A program made the position numbers and the translations under genes. Shown here one piece after another: positions 19,424 to 28,748 of a stretch of DNA of 64,000 nt. The stretch covers positions 1-64,000 of the forward strand of contig DASXOZ010000015.1 of assembly GCA_036493895.1 (NCBI GenBank), given 5' to 3'. Source of the DNA: Candidatus Binatia bacterium. GTDB lineage: Bacteria; Desulfobacterota; Binatia; UBA1149; CAITLU01. The stretch's first letter is position 1, and each line of letters begins with the position of its first letter. The notes beneath the pieces were generated by a model. That model saw only the letters and a list, made by a program, of their open reading frames with translations, ran no database searches and had not been told where the DNA came from.

Positions 19424-20155
19424 TCAGGGGCCAGTCCTGAGCGGAAGCTCGATCCGAGCACCGAAAGAGGGTGTCACAGTAGCTCCCTGGTAGAGGACGC
19501 CCGCTGATAGATCCTGCGAGAAGGGCTCGCAGTCGTAGTCCCCGAAGAACGATTCTGATTTGATCGCGACGGCCCCAGATGCTGGCTGAACCGGGTTGAT
19601 GGTCGTCACAACGTCGAAGGGAGAATATGAATAGCTGAAGACGCGTAGAAAATGGTCGGTGTACGGCAGGTCGGCCTCGGTAAGGATGTAAGGAGTACCG
19701 GAGCAATCGGCTGTTGTGTAAAATACATAGGCGAGCGGCTCGTCGTTGCCTGGGGTGTCAAATTCTTCGAAGAAGCTCACCGTGTCGTCCCCGTCGTACT
19801 GCCAAAACTCGATGAGTTTACCCGTTGATTTGTCGGCAACCGTCACCTGCTCATAACGGGTAGTGTATGCATGGGCGCTTCCGACCAGGCGTCCTACCAG
19901 ATCTCCGTTTGCATCGTAGACGCGTGGCGTTGCCGCCTCCACCTCGGATAGCCGCGCTTCAAGGGCGATACAGTCGCCGGCTTTACACGTCAGCTCCACC
20001 GATTGACCTACGGCCTTCTTCAGCACACGAAGAGCGTCGCCGGCGGTAACGATGGAGTTGCCATCTACGTCGCCGCACACCTGCGCGTTCGCGGCAACAG
20101 CGACGCCAAGTATTGCGGCGTACACGGCGAGAACCAAGTAGGGCGGCCTGCTCAT
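19424..20155 (-). CDS. Secreted protein with dockerin-like N-terminal repeat
   Basis: This 243-residue protein has a signal peptide (to about residue 24, ending NAQ) directly followed by a dockerin type I-like segment, CGDVDGNSIVTAGDALRVL, containing an EF-hand-like Asp/Asn calcium loop and the helix LKKAVGQSVEL. The remainder is beta-rich with no known family; it contains a KLIEFWQYDGDD stretch. A good AGGAGGAAT ribosome site precedes the ATG. It lies 30 bp after the stop of the upstream decayed dockerin/DUF1566 gene on the same strand, and both share the N-terminal segment. No cohesin partner is visible. Confidence 0.72.
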   Translation of the reverse strand: MSRPPYLVLAVYAAILGVAVAANAQVCGDVDGNSIVTAGDALRVLKKAVGQSVELTCKAGDCIALEARLSEVEAATPRVYDANGDLVGRLVGSAHAYTTRYEQVTVADKSTGKLIEFWQYDGDDTVSFFEEFDTPGNDEPLAYVFYTTADCSGTPYILTEADLPYTDHFLRVFSYSYSPFDVVTTINPVQPASGAVAIKSESFFGDYDCEPFSQDLSAGVLYQGATVTPSFGARIELPLRTGP

Positions 20156-20184
20156 GGGATTCCTCCTGCGTCAACGACTCACGC

Positions 20185-20911
20185 TTAGGAGCCGCCGCGG
20201 ACGGCGCGGACGTGCGTGTCCTTGTACTTGAGGCTCGAATTTGTGAAGCCAACGTAGAACTGCACGAGCCACGCCTGCGCCGGATCGTACGTATCCGTCG
20301 AAGAAGACCAGTGATCGGTGGTCGCGGTACAGCTACACATCAAAACGGTGCAAGCCGGAGCGCAATCCGTATTGAAAACGGGATCAATCGTGGGAGCGAC
20401 ACGTCCGAAATCCACCAACGTCTGGAGCTCGGATACGTTCGGAATCCGCCAGTCAGTATGGCCGGCGAAACCTCCGCCGCTATTCAGCGCAGCGAGGAAA
20501 GTCGTTGTAATCGTCCCGTCCATGTAGTTCCCGCCGGTGGACCACGTGTAGGTATTGTCCGCGTCGTGGATGCCACCGGAGTCGTCCTTCTTCTCTCACA
20601 TCAGGCCCGTTCGGCTATCGGTGATCGTGCCGTCGCCGTTGTCCGTAAAGGCTCGCGTCGTCCCTGCCCCCTACATCGGCATCCGACCCGATGCCGTAGG
20701 CGATGATCTCTCCGGTCCGCAGAGACCCGCTTAGCGGAGGGCACTTCAAAGTCACATCCTGCCCCACTCCCTTCTTCAGCACTGCGAGCGCGTCCGACGA
20801 GGTGACGCCTCCGCTGGCGTTCACGTCCCCACAAACCGGGTCGTCGGAACGCGCCACGCCAACGTGCAATATCGTGGCGGCTAGAGCCGCGCCTATGATC
20901 ATGTTTCGCAT
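20185..20911 (-). pseudogene. Broken dockerin-like / DUF1566 secreted protein
   Basis: The 5' part (20911 downwards) encodes a signal peptide and a dockerin-like segment (CGDVNASGGVTSSDALAVL). The 3' part (from 20523 down) encodes a DUF1566/Lcl C-terminal domain with GGFAGHTDWRIPNVSELQTLVD and the terminal VRAVRGG. Between them, in one other frame, the expected linker TDNGDGTITDSRTGLM is followed by a TGA where this family has Trp (GLMWEKK), then EKKDDSGGIHDADNTYTW. So the gene carries at least one frameshift near 20660 and one Trp-to-stop change near 20595. An intact relative of the DUF1566 part is encoded at 41714-42784. Confidence 0.8.
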
Positions 20912-21614
20912 GAACTACACACTTGTCCGTGGTCAAGCCTCATGCCAGCGCCGGAAGCACGGGTCATTCGGTGCAAGTGCACCAAACCCCAATTTTGTTG
21001 TGCGACTACCCGAGGGCCTTCAGGCTCAGATTCACGGGCGCTGGGGGCGGTGGCCCCGCGGGTACGCCGGTGTGCCGGTAGGAGGGTTGGAAGGGGTCGA
21101 GCTGCTACCCGCCGGGCCTAGCGCCCCCCCACCTTCCACCGCTGGTGCCCCGGCACCCGCAGCACGCACCGGGAAGCACGGTGGTGCGCGCCCGACGTTG
21201 TTGACCAGCTCGGGCCGAACGCACGGCTCCATGTGCCACTGCTGCCGTGCAGCTGTCGAGCGTCACGCGCCCCGAAGTTTCTGCCGCGGCGAACTGGGGC
21301 AACATTGGGCCAAGCCCGCGTAGGCGGGCGTTGCGGAAGCGGAATTTCGCGCGCTGGGGATTCGCAATCCCCGCAGCGCTTGCCGACCCGCCGCAGGCAA
21401 GAGCAAAGGACGCTGGCTGTCGTACCCTTCAATGACCTTGGGATCTTGGTACAGAGTCCTTTCACAGTGCCCTGGGCACCTTCATTTCAGCGCATTAGCT
21501 TCGAGAAACATGTCGTCGGCGACCTAGCTCATCCGGTTAGCGTAGTCGCGGTACGAACGAGCTTTTCGATGGTACTGCCGCGACCGGAATGGGAAACTCG
21601 CCGCCAAGGCACTA
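20912..21614. other. Long intergenic stretch in the island
   Basis: About 700 bp with no supported gene. It holds GC-rich runs with short inverted repeats (21030-21200) and, at 21469-21484, a 16-bp copy of the tRNA-Phe 3' end plus the four bases that follow the tRNA at the left boundary. The latter suggests a former att site inside the island. Confidence 0.55.
21469..21484. repeat. Partial third attachment-site copy
   Basis: GCCCTGGGCACCTTCA here equals 16648-16663, that is the last ten bases of tRNA-Phe, CC, and the next four bases. It is shorter than the attL/attR repeat but extends beyond it on the right, which fits a remnant of an earlier integration boundary. A chance match is possible but unlikely at 16 bp within the same island. 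Confidence 0.5.
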
Positions 21615-22388
21615 ATGGGTGAACTGAACAGGTACCAGCGGGCCGTTGCTCTGCTGGGAATATCCGTATTCGTCTGGTTCGGCTTCCTTTCAGGCTCGAG
21701 CACGTATGTGCGGACCATTAGTGTGTTTGCGGCACTCGCGCTCACGGCTGCTGGACAGTTTTTTTTCGAAGGTTACAACGGCGATCCATATCGGGGCCTC
21801 TCGGCGCTCTACAATGGTATGGCTGCACGGCCTGGGCTCATTGCCGCGATGTCGCTGCTGGGACTAAGCATTGCCGCGATTGGCTGGCTCGAAGGTGGAA
21901 CCGCGCCGGTCCCCGGAGCATCGCGCGAACCTGACCGCACTGTTGTGAATCGGACGCCAGTAGACAGTTCCCGCGCTCCCTACGAGTTCTTCCGAACACT
22001 GAGTGCAGAAGAACGTGCCACGTTCCGACTGCGGCTGACGTGGATCGGGCCGCAAACCATACCGATGCCGACACTTACCCTGTGCGAACACGATCCGCCG
22101 TTTGGCGATCAGTACACTGCCGGCGTCACCGCCGACGAGATCGCCTCGATCGTCTCCGCCCTCGACGCGCTTCTCGCTGGGACGGACGACGAGCCCATCG
22201 ACCGCGAGCGAACCCCCATGGTAATCACCTTGAGCGTCGTCCTGCCGCCGGAGCATATTTTCCGCTCCGGGCTCACTCGGGAGCAGATGGCGCAGGTGTT
22301 CGACAAGCTGCGGGAAACCCTGAAGGCCAATGATGACGCTTACACCACCGTTGACCATTACGCGCACATTTTCGGGATGCATTCCTGA
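21615..22388 (+). CDS. Membrane protein of unknown function
   Basis: The 257-residue protein has about four hydrophobic segments in its first 100 residues (for example VALLGISVFVWFGFLSG and AAMSLLGLSIAAIGWL). A soluble domain of about 150 residues follows, containing PYEFFRTLSAEERATFRLRL and a C-terminal alpha/beta-looking part. I do not recognise the family. AAGG eight bases upstream supports ATG at 21615. It is the last gene before attR and is probably island cargo; its codon use is milder in GC than that of the chromosome around it. Confidence 0.6.
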   Translation: MGELNRYQRAVALLGISVFVWFGFLSGSSTYVRTISVFAALALTAAGQFFFEGYNGDPYRGLSALYNGMAARPGLIAAMSLLGLSIAAIGWLEGGTAPVPGASREPDRTVVNRTPVDSSRAPYEFFRTLSAEERATFRLRLTWIGPQTIPMPTLTLCEHDPPFGDQYTAGVTADEIASIVSALDALLAGTDDEPIDRERTPMVITLSVVLPPEHIFRSGLTREQMAQVFDKLRETLKANDDAYTTVDHYAHIFGMHS

Positions 22389-22915
22389 GTAGATACCGAC
22401 GCCGCAACCGCTGAACCAGCTCCGTCGAGTCCCGCACAAGCAGAGCGTGCCGGGTTGCTAACGACTCAGATGAAACGAAACATCCGTGATGGGATTAGCG
22501 AGTCTCAACGTGAGTTGGGTGGTCAGCAAGACAAAGCGGAATCAACGCAACGCTGACCCCATCTTGCCCCCATTCTCGTGCGGAGCGCGGCAGCTCGGTG
22601 CAATGCAGCGGGACCAGAAGTCAGCTAACTCCGCGATCCCGCTGCACCACACCGCATCACGCCGCTTCCCGGCGGCACTGAAAATCCTCGTGTCGCTGGT
22701 TCAATTCCGGCCCTGGGCACCATCTAACCAGAAGTTCCGTTAGTCAGTTGAGCGAACGCCCGGCCAAGTCGGCAATGAGTAACTGACTACCGGTGAACTG
22801 ACGGCACGCTCATTCTTCCTATGCGCCGCGCAGACGCGACGGAGGCCCGCACGCGCCCGTGCCTGCCACGCGCCCGTATCGCATCACGGGCGCGCGACAG
22901 GAAGGGTCGCGGCGA
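22389..22915. other. Intergenic stretch containing attR
   Basis: No gene is supported between the membrane protein stop and the next gene end. The right attachment repeat occupies 22677-22721. The remaining sequence to 22915 returns to the GC-rich character of the chromosome. Confidence 0.55.
22677..22721. other. Right attachment site (attR)
   Basis: This is a 45-bp exact copy of 16615-16659. It contains only the 3' 43 bases from the tRNA-Phe anticodon loop onward plus CC, with no acceptor 5' strand or D-arm, so it cannot form a tRNA. It marks the distal boundary of the island. Confidence 0.88.
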
Positions 22916-24154
22916 TTACGGCAATTTCGCGCTGAACTTCGCTGCAGTGTTCTTGGTGGCCGCCGTGAACGCGGAAGACCAGCAGTTCGGCGCCGAATTG
23001 CTGTGGAGCTGCACGACCACGCGAGGACTCATGTCGAAGAACTGGCTGCCGCTGAAAGGCGCGGGCAGAGGCAGGGCAAGACCCTTGGCCGAGAGCGAGA
23101 TCTTCGACTTGCCGGCCGCGCCGGTCTTGACGCTGGCCTTGGTCACGCCGCCGCTGCTGCCGGTCTTGTCCTTGTAGGAGAATCCCTTGGGATCCTTGCT
23201 CGTCCAGTTGCTGCCCGGCGCGATCGCGATCGAGGTGGCCAGCGTGTCGCCGCCGGAGATCGAGTCGTAGACGCACAGTGTGTAGGTCGTCGAAGCCGCC
23301 GGGTTGCCCAGATCGTCCTGGGCGATGGCGGGTCCGCCGCCGAGCTTCCATTTCATCGAGTCCTTGCTGTTGTCGGCGCTGTCGGAGATTTTCAACGACG
23401 ACTTCGTGCCGCTTTCGCAGGTTGCGTCAGCCACCGGCGGGCAGGTGAAGGTGCAGTCGAGGGTGACGCCGACAGTGGCTGCGGCCGTGACGCCGCTGGT
23501 CTCCACCGGATCGACGCAGGCCGGGCAAGTGAGCGCGACCGGCTGCTGCACGGCTGCCCTCAACGCGAGAAGGGAATCGCTGGCGGTGATGCCCCCGCTG
23601 TTGTTGGGGTCGCATTCGCAGAGCTGGCAGGTAACGGGCTGGCCGACTGCGCTCTTCAGGATGACGAGCGCGTCCCTGCTGTAGGGAGGGTTGGAGCCTG
23701 TCACCGGTGCGCCGCAGACGTTGCTCTCGTTACCGTCGACGGACTCCGTCGCGGCGTCGACCACGTTGACGACGATGTCCGACGGCTTCGGCGCTCCGGT
23801 TCCCGTAAGCGTGCACTGCATGAGATCGACAGGCGTCGTCGTAATTCCCGTGAGCATGATGTTTCCCGCGCGCAGTGTGTGCGCGGCCTCGTCGTCGTTC
23901 AACGCGACGAGCGAGCCGGGCAGCAAGCTCGAGCAACTGACGCCGGAGCCCGAGCCAGCCGGCTCTGCCGCGGCCGCCGAGTAGTCGGCCGTGTACTGGA
24001 GGGCTCCGGTATCTGCCGGGGTGTTCAACAGCGAGAATGTCGCCGTGCAGCTCACCGGCGGCCCGGTGCCCGCCAGCGCATCGCTGGCGGCGAGCGTGGC
24101 AAGCAGTGTTGCGGATGCGAGACAGGCGATGGCGCCTGAGCGGTATGATTTCAT
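22916..24154 (-). CDS. Secreted protein with tandem dockerin-like repeats and shared C-terminal module
   Basis: The 412-residue product begins with a signal peptide (MKSYRSGAIACLASATLLAT, cleavage near residue 30). A beta-rich N-terminal region follows. Next come two dockerin-like stretches (YSRDALVILKSAVGQPVTC and SGGITASDSLLALRAAVQQ) separated by CxxCxC pairs. The last 150 residues or so hold a module with MKWKLGGG, DLGNPAASTTYTLCVYD, GFSYKDK, ISLSAKGLALPLP and a late NCWSSAF. The module recurs at the C termini of the proteins at 30267, 33360 and 36567. AGGGG precedes ATG 24154. Extracellular location is likely; function is unknown. Confidence 0.75.
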   Translation of the reverse strand: MKSYRSGAIACLASATLLATLAASDALAGTGPPVSCTATFSLLNTPADTGALQYTADYSAAAAEPAGSGSGVSCSSLLPGSLVALNDDEAAHTLRAGNIMLTGITTTPVDLMQCTLTGTGAPKPSDIVVNVVDAATESVDGNESNVCGAPVTGSNPPYSRDALVILKSAVGQPVTCQLCECDPNNSGGITASDSLLALRAAVQQPVALTCPACVDPVETSGVTAAATVGVTLDCTFTCPPVADATCESGTKSSLKISDSADNSKDSMKWKLGGGPAIAQDDLGNPAASTTYTLCVYDSISGGDTLATSIAIAPGSNWTSKDPKGFSYKDKTGSSGGVTKASVKTGAAGKSKISLSAKGLALPLPAPFSGSQFFDMSPRVVVQLHSNSAPNCWSSAFTAATKNTAAKFSAKLP

Positions 24155-24332
24155 CTGGAATCCCCTTTCTTTCGCGAATGACCCCGAATCTTCGGCGATG
24201 CGCCGCAATGTAAGACTCTTCACCATCACGGGCCTTGTCAACGTCGCCGGGATGCCTGCCGGGCAGCGGAACTGCTTTCCAACCTCTGCGTGCTGACTCC
24301 AACGCACACACGAGGACGCCGTCCCGGAGAGC

Positions 24333-27300
24333 TCACTGGCAGCTGCCATTGAGCGTCTGGTCGTCGAACAGATCACAGTTCCCGTCGAGCCCGTCCATCG
24401 CGTCGAACATCGAGCAGATACGGCAGCTCACTCGATGATCCAGGCACTGCGGCAGATCGGCATCGCTACCGCACGGACCCGCGAGCAGAGCGGTCGCGAA
24501 GCCGCCGGGACATTTGCTGTTGACCGTCGAAGAGAGCTTGCCCGCGGCCTTTGCGATCTTCCCGTCAAGGTCGGCCGTCACCACACCGTAGCAACCTGCG
24601 AGCTCGGCGGCACTCACCATCAACGCGGACGTGCCGGCCAATCCGGAAGCCGCGCAGGCCAGGAAGCTCTTCGACTCGGTGTCGAAGAGTTTCTGGAGGG
24701 ACTTGAGCACGGAGCTCTGGCATGTCGCGAGGCTGCGATCGGTGGCGACGCCGGCGTTCAGGTCCGGACCGAGCACATCGGCGAGCAGTCCCAGCGCGGC
24801 ATCCTGAGCCGCGCGATTGACGGCATTGGCACTGGTGAAACCGAATGGCGGCGCCGGCACGCACTGACCGGCCGCCACTCCCGTCGTGCCATGCATGCTG
24901 CTGTCGATCTTGCCGTGGACGTCGGCCAGCACGCACGCCTGGACATCCGGCTGCTTGCCGCTGCCCGCCGACTTGAGACACGTGGCGTCCGCTTTTGCCT
25001 GGGCCTTCGTGACGCCGCCGGCCGCCTTGCCGACGCCATTGACGCAGTCCTGCTCGCCGGGAAAAAGCCCGCGCACGACCATTCCCCACAGGCTTGCGTG
25101 CGAGGTCAGCACCGTCATCGACACATCCCCGTCCGCAAGCACCGACCGGCTCTGCACGCACGGGTCCGGAGAGGCGACGCCGGCAGGTCCGGTGCAATCG
25201 GTGACGATGACACTGTCGCGCGTCACATCGAGGCGGTGCGGATCGACCCCCGGTGGAATCGCCGACGCGTCGACCCTCAGCGTGATCGACAAAGGAATGT
25301 CGGCGGTTGCCGGCGGCGCTTCGATCTGGAGTTGCAGACCCACCACCTCCATGCCGTCGGGCTGCGCCGGTACGGCCGGAGGCGCGATCGAAACCGTTCC
25401 GGCGTTCGGAGTCGTCAGCGAAGTCTGCACCGGCATGGCGGGCGTCGCGCCCTCACCGAGCGGATCGGTGCTCACGATTCCGCCGCCAATGCCGACGACT
25501 TCGACGACCGGCGTGCGCGTGCAGTCGGGTTCGCAGCCATCGCCGCTGGTCGCATTTCCGTCGTCGCACTGCTCGCCGTAGGCGCCCTGGGCCCGGAAGT
25601 CGCCGCAGGTGCCGGCGAGATAGCGCAGCACGACCAGCTCCGACAGGTCGTCGACATCGCTGTCGCCCGCAACGACCACTTTTCCATCCGGCTGGAGCGC
25701 GATGCCGGAGCCGCGGTCGTCGCCGAAGCCGATCCCGGTGGTCAGGAAACCGTTCGTGGCGAATGCCGTGTCCGGGACGCCGCTCGGAGTGAGACGCGCG
25801 AGGAAGACGCCGCCGTTCCCGTAGTAGAACCCTGCTCGTCCGGTGACGGTGATCCTGCCGTCCGCGTCGATGACGATGCCGCCCGGGACGTTGTCGTCGT
25901 CCGCGATACGGGTGAGAACGACTCCATCCCCACTGAAGCTCGGATCGACGCTTCCGTCGGCGTTGAAGCGGTACACGCCCAGATCCAGAAACTGTGTCGA
26001 TCCGAAAACGCTGGCAGCCACTACGATTCTTCCGTCCGGCTGCAACGCAAGGTGAGCGGCCCATGCGGCTTGCGTCGCGACGGTCTGCAGCCCGGCAGTC
26101 CCGAAGCTGTTGTCGATGCTGCCGTTGCTGTTGTAGCGCGCGAGCACCAGATTCCCGCTGCCGCCTCCCCGCTCGACGTCGAGCCCTACCGTCACGATCT
26201 TCCCATCCGGCTGGACGGCCATCGACGTGGCTTCCCGTGCTCGAGCGTCGATCGCGATCCCGTCTGCGTCGAACGTACTGTCGAACGTCCCGTTGGAGAG
26301 AAAGCGCGCAATCAGTCTGCTGCCATCCGGTGCACTTCCCGCGACGATGATCGCGCCGTCCTGTTCGACGGCGACGCCGTTGGCTCTGGCACCTTTGGCA
26401 GTGATGAAGACACCGGCCTGGCCAAAGGTCGGATCGAGCGCGCCGGTACTGTCGTAACGCGCCAGCGTAAGACGGGGTCCCGAGCTATGGGGTAAGCCGT
26501 CGTTCGACGAGCCCACCACGATCAGCTTTTCATCGTGTACCGTCATCGCCACCGGCCTGCTGGAACCGTTGATCGGTATCTCCGAGACCCCGCCCGTGCC
26601 GAAGCTCATGTCCACGCTTCCGTCCGTCCGGTAAGCGGCGAGCGCGAAGGATCCGTGCTGCTTTCCGCCGTATGCCGCGATGATACGGCCGTCGTTCAAG
26701 ACAGCGACCGGGCATCGTCGCAAACCGTCTTCGTCGGTCGCAGCACCGATTACCATTCCGTCACCGTCGAAAGCGGGATCGAGCTGTCCGGGGGAATGCC
26801 GGCAGTTGTTCTGGCAACCGTCGCCGTCGACGAGATTGCCGTCGTCGCACTCCTCTCCGGGCGAGCGGACACCGTTGCCGCAGGACGTCGGCGTGCAGTT
26901 GTTGTCGCAGCCGTCCCCGTTTTCGCCGTTGTTGTCGTCGCAGACCTCTCCGGCGGTAAGGATGCCGTTGCCGCAGGACGTCGGCGTGCAGTTGTTGTCG
27001 CAACCGTCCCCGTTGACGGCGTTGCCGTCGTCGCAGCGCTCGCCGGAAGTGACGACACCGTTACCGCAGGCAGTGACGGTGCAGTTGTCGTCACAGCCGT
27101 CGCCGTTGACGTCATTGCCGTCGTCGCACTGCTCGCCGGCCGTGACAATGCCGTTGCCGCAGCCGGCCAGCGTACAGTTCGCGTCGCAGCCGTCTCCGCT
27201 TGTGTAGTTGCCGTCGTCGCAGGCTTCACCCGGATCGAGCACGCCGTTGCCGCAGAGCGTGGTCGTGCAGTCGGCCTGGCAGCCGTCCCAGTCCGCGTTG

Positions 27301-28748
27301 TTGCCGTCGTCGCAATCCTCGCCCCAGACGTAACCGTTGCCGCAGCCGGTCGGTGTGCAGTTGGGGTCGCAGCCGTCCCCGGGGGTCAGGTTGCCGTCGT
27401 CGCACGTCTCACCGGCCGTGACGATGCCGTTGCCACAGCCGGTCGGCGTGCAATTGGCGTCGCAGCCGTCGCCGCTAGTGTAGTTCCCGTCATCACAGGC
27501 TTCGCCGGCGTCGACCACGCCGTTGCCGCAGAGCGTCGTCGTGCAATCAGCCTGGCAGCCGTCCCAGTCCGCGCGATTGCCGTCGTCACAAGCCTCGCCG
27601 GCCGTGACGACACCGTTGCCGCACCCTGTCGGTTTGCAGTTGGAGTCGCAGCCATCCCCGTCGATCAGGTTGCCGTCGTCGCACGTCTCACCGGCCGAGA
27701 CGATGCCGTTGCCGCAAGCGGTCAGCGTGCAGTTCGCATCGCAACCGTCGCCGCTCTTGTGATTACCGTCATCGCAGGCTTCACCGGCATCGACCACGGC
27801 GTTGCCGCAGAGCGTGGTCGTGCAGTCGGCCTGGCAGCCATCCCAGTCCGCGCGATTGCCGTCGTCGCAAGCCTCGCCAGCCGTGACGATGCCGTTGCCG
27901 CAACCGGTCGGCGTGCAGTTCGAATCGCAACCGTCGCCGCTGACCGGATTCCCATCGTCGCAGACTTCCGTCGGCTCGACCCGGCCGTTGCCGCACACCC
28001 GTACCGGCACGCAGACACCCGTGCTTCCCGCCCCGACGATGGCGTAGATCTCGTTGGAGGTCATCGCCAGACCGACGTCGAACAGAACTTCGTCGATCCG
28101 GCCTTTCAGGTACATGCCGCTGGAGTCCAGGGACCCAGCCGTATCCGACGGAGAACCGCGGTGGCCGAGCTTGAAAGAAGCCGTGGAGCTCAGGTTCCCG
28201 GAGATCGGCCCGATGGTGGTATTCAGAGCCCCCGCTCCCCCGATGAACATCTGGCCGCCGACACGGCCGAAAGCGATCAACCACCAGAATCCCGGCGTCA
28301 GCTGCAAGGGCACGGTCTCGATCTGCCCCCCGGGGCTCGTGAGCATCAAGGTGTTCGTCGCGGTCTTCAACAGAGACCATCCGGTCGGTGACGCCGATGC
28401 CACGTACTTCTCGGAGAGCACTTGCGCGCCCGACGTGTCGTCGAAGTTGACCCAGAGCATCAGGCTGAAATCGCCCGCACCAACGTCCAGGCCGGTAGCT
28501 GCGACGTCGACGAAGTCATCGACACCGTCGAACGCGAATGCCTGCGCGACCTCGCCCGCCGCGTATCCCGCTCCGTTGTGCAGCGTCGCATTCCGACCGC
28601 CCGTGATGTCGCTTGTCGTGCCGTCGCCTGTCCACCACGCAGTCAGCCCTGCAGGGCGCGCCGCACAGGCCTGCGCGACGTTGGCCGGCCCGCAGAGGAT
28701 TGCCGTCACACAAAGGAGGGCGACAAAGTGAGGCAGAATTCGATTCAT
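24333..28748 (-). CDS. Giant secreted protein: LamG, 13 Cys-rich repeats, delta-60 repeats
   Basis: This 1471-residue protein has a signal peptide (to about residue 28), a LamG/concanavalin-like domain at about 30-240 (AWWTGDGTTSDITGG, AFDGVDDFVDV) and then 13 Myxococcus-type cysteine-rich repeats of about 31 residues (CGNGIVTAGEACDDGN pattern) at about 250-650. Seven or so delta-60 beta-propeller-like repeats (DPTFGQAG, QPDGKIVVAG) cover about 650-1040, closed by one more Cys-rich repeat. The C-terminal 400 residues contain a Cys-rich helical region. The frame is open upstream of ATG 28748, but GGGAGA and the signal peptide fix the start. It is probably surface-exposed and adhesive or structural; no enzyme motif is visible. 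Confidence 0.88.
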   Translation of the reverse strand: MNRILPHFVALLCVTAILCGPANVAQACAARPAGLTAWWTGDGTTSDITGGRNATLHNGAGYAAGEVAQAFAFDGVDDFVDVAATGLDVGAGDFSLMLWVNFDDTSGAQVLSEKYVASASPTGWSLLKTATNTLMLTSPGGQIETVPLQLTPGFWWLIAFGRVGGQMFIGGAGALNTTIGPISGNLSSTASFKLGHRGSPSDTAGSLDSSGMYLKGRIDEVLFDVGLAMTSNEIYAIVGAGSTGVCVPVRVCGNGRVEPTEVCDDGNPVSGDGCDSNCTPTGCGNGIVTAGEACDDGNRADWDGCQADCTTTLCGNAVVDAGEACDDGNHKSGDGCDANCTLTACGNGIVSAGETCDDGNLIDGDGCDSNCKPTGCGNGVVTAGEACDDGNRADWDGCQADCTTTLCGNGVVDAGEACDDGNYTSGDGCDANCTPTGCGNGIVTAGETCDDGNLTPGDGCDPNCTPTGCGNGYVWGEDCDDGNNADWDGCQADCTTTLCGNGVLDPGEACDDGNYTSGDGCDANCTLAGCGNGIVTAGEQCDDGNDVNGDGCDDNCTVTACGNGVVTSGERCDDGNAVNGDGCDNNCTPTSCGNGILTAGEVCDDNNGENGDGCDNNCTPTSCGNGVRSPGEECDDGNLVDGDGCQNNCRHSPGQLDPAFDGDGMVIGAATDEDGLRRCPVAVLNDGRIIAAYGGKQHGSFALAAYRTDGSVDMSFGTGGVSEIPINGSSRPVAMTVHDEKLIVVGSSNDGLPHSSGPRLTLARYDSTGALDPTFGQAGVFITAKGARANGVAVEQDGAIIVAGSAPDGSRLIARFLSNGTFDSTFDADGIAIDARAREATSMAVQPDGKIVTVGLDVERGGGSGNLVLARYNSNGSIDNSFGTAGLQTVATQAAWAAHLALQPDGRIVVAASVFGSTQFLDLGVYRFNADGSVDPSFSGDGVVLTRIADDDNVPGGIVIDADGRITVTGRAGFYYGNGGVFLARLTPSGVPDTAFATNGFLTTGIGFGDDRGSGIALQPDGKVVVAGDSDVDDLSELVVLRYLAGTCGDFRAQGAYGEQCDDGNATSGDGCEPDCTRTPVVEVVGIGGGIVSTDPLGEGATPAMPVQTSLTTPNAGTVSIAPPAVPAQPDGMEVVGLQLQIEAPPATADIPLSITLRVDASAIPPGVDPHRLDVTRDSVIVTDCTGPAGVASPDPCVQSRSVLADGDVSMTVLTSHASLWGMVVRGLFPGEQDCVNGVGKAAGGVTKAQAKADATCLKSAGSGKQPDVQACVLADVHGKIDSSMHGTTGVAAGQCVPAPPFGFTSANAVNRAAQDAALGLLADVLGPDLNAGVATDRSLATCQSSVLKSLQKLFDTESKSFLACAASGLAGTSALMVSAAELAGCYGVVTADLDGKIAKAAGKLSSTVNSKCPGGFATALLAGPCGSDADLPQCLDHRVSCRICSMFDAMDGLDGNCDLFDDQTLNGSCQ
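26830..28000 (-). repeat. 93-bp coding tandem repeat array (13 units)
   Basis: The DNA under the Cys-rich repeats is a tandem array with a 93-bp period. Several units are close to identical (for instance the two with RADWDGCQADC and those with YTSGDGCDANC), while others have diverged. The near-identity of alternate units implies recent duplication or gene conversion in pairs or triplets. Confidence 0.85.

Noticed and set aside
19228..19461. Small minus-strand frame after the dockerin-like gene
   Set aside because: No signal peptide, domain or ribosome site. A 15-bp repeat (GACTCACGCTTAGGA at 19347 and 20176) hints at an old duplication of a gene end, but it is too short to call.
26830..28000. 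Repeat array resembling CRISPR in its regular spacing
   Set aside because: The 93-bp units are coding, in phase and encode the CGNG..CDDGN repeat. There are no unique spacers or cas genes.
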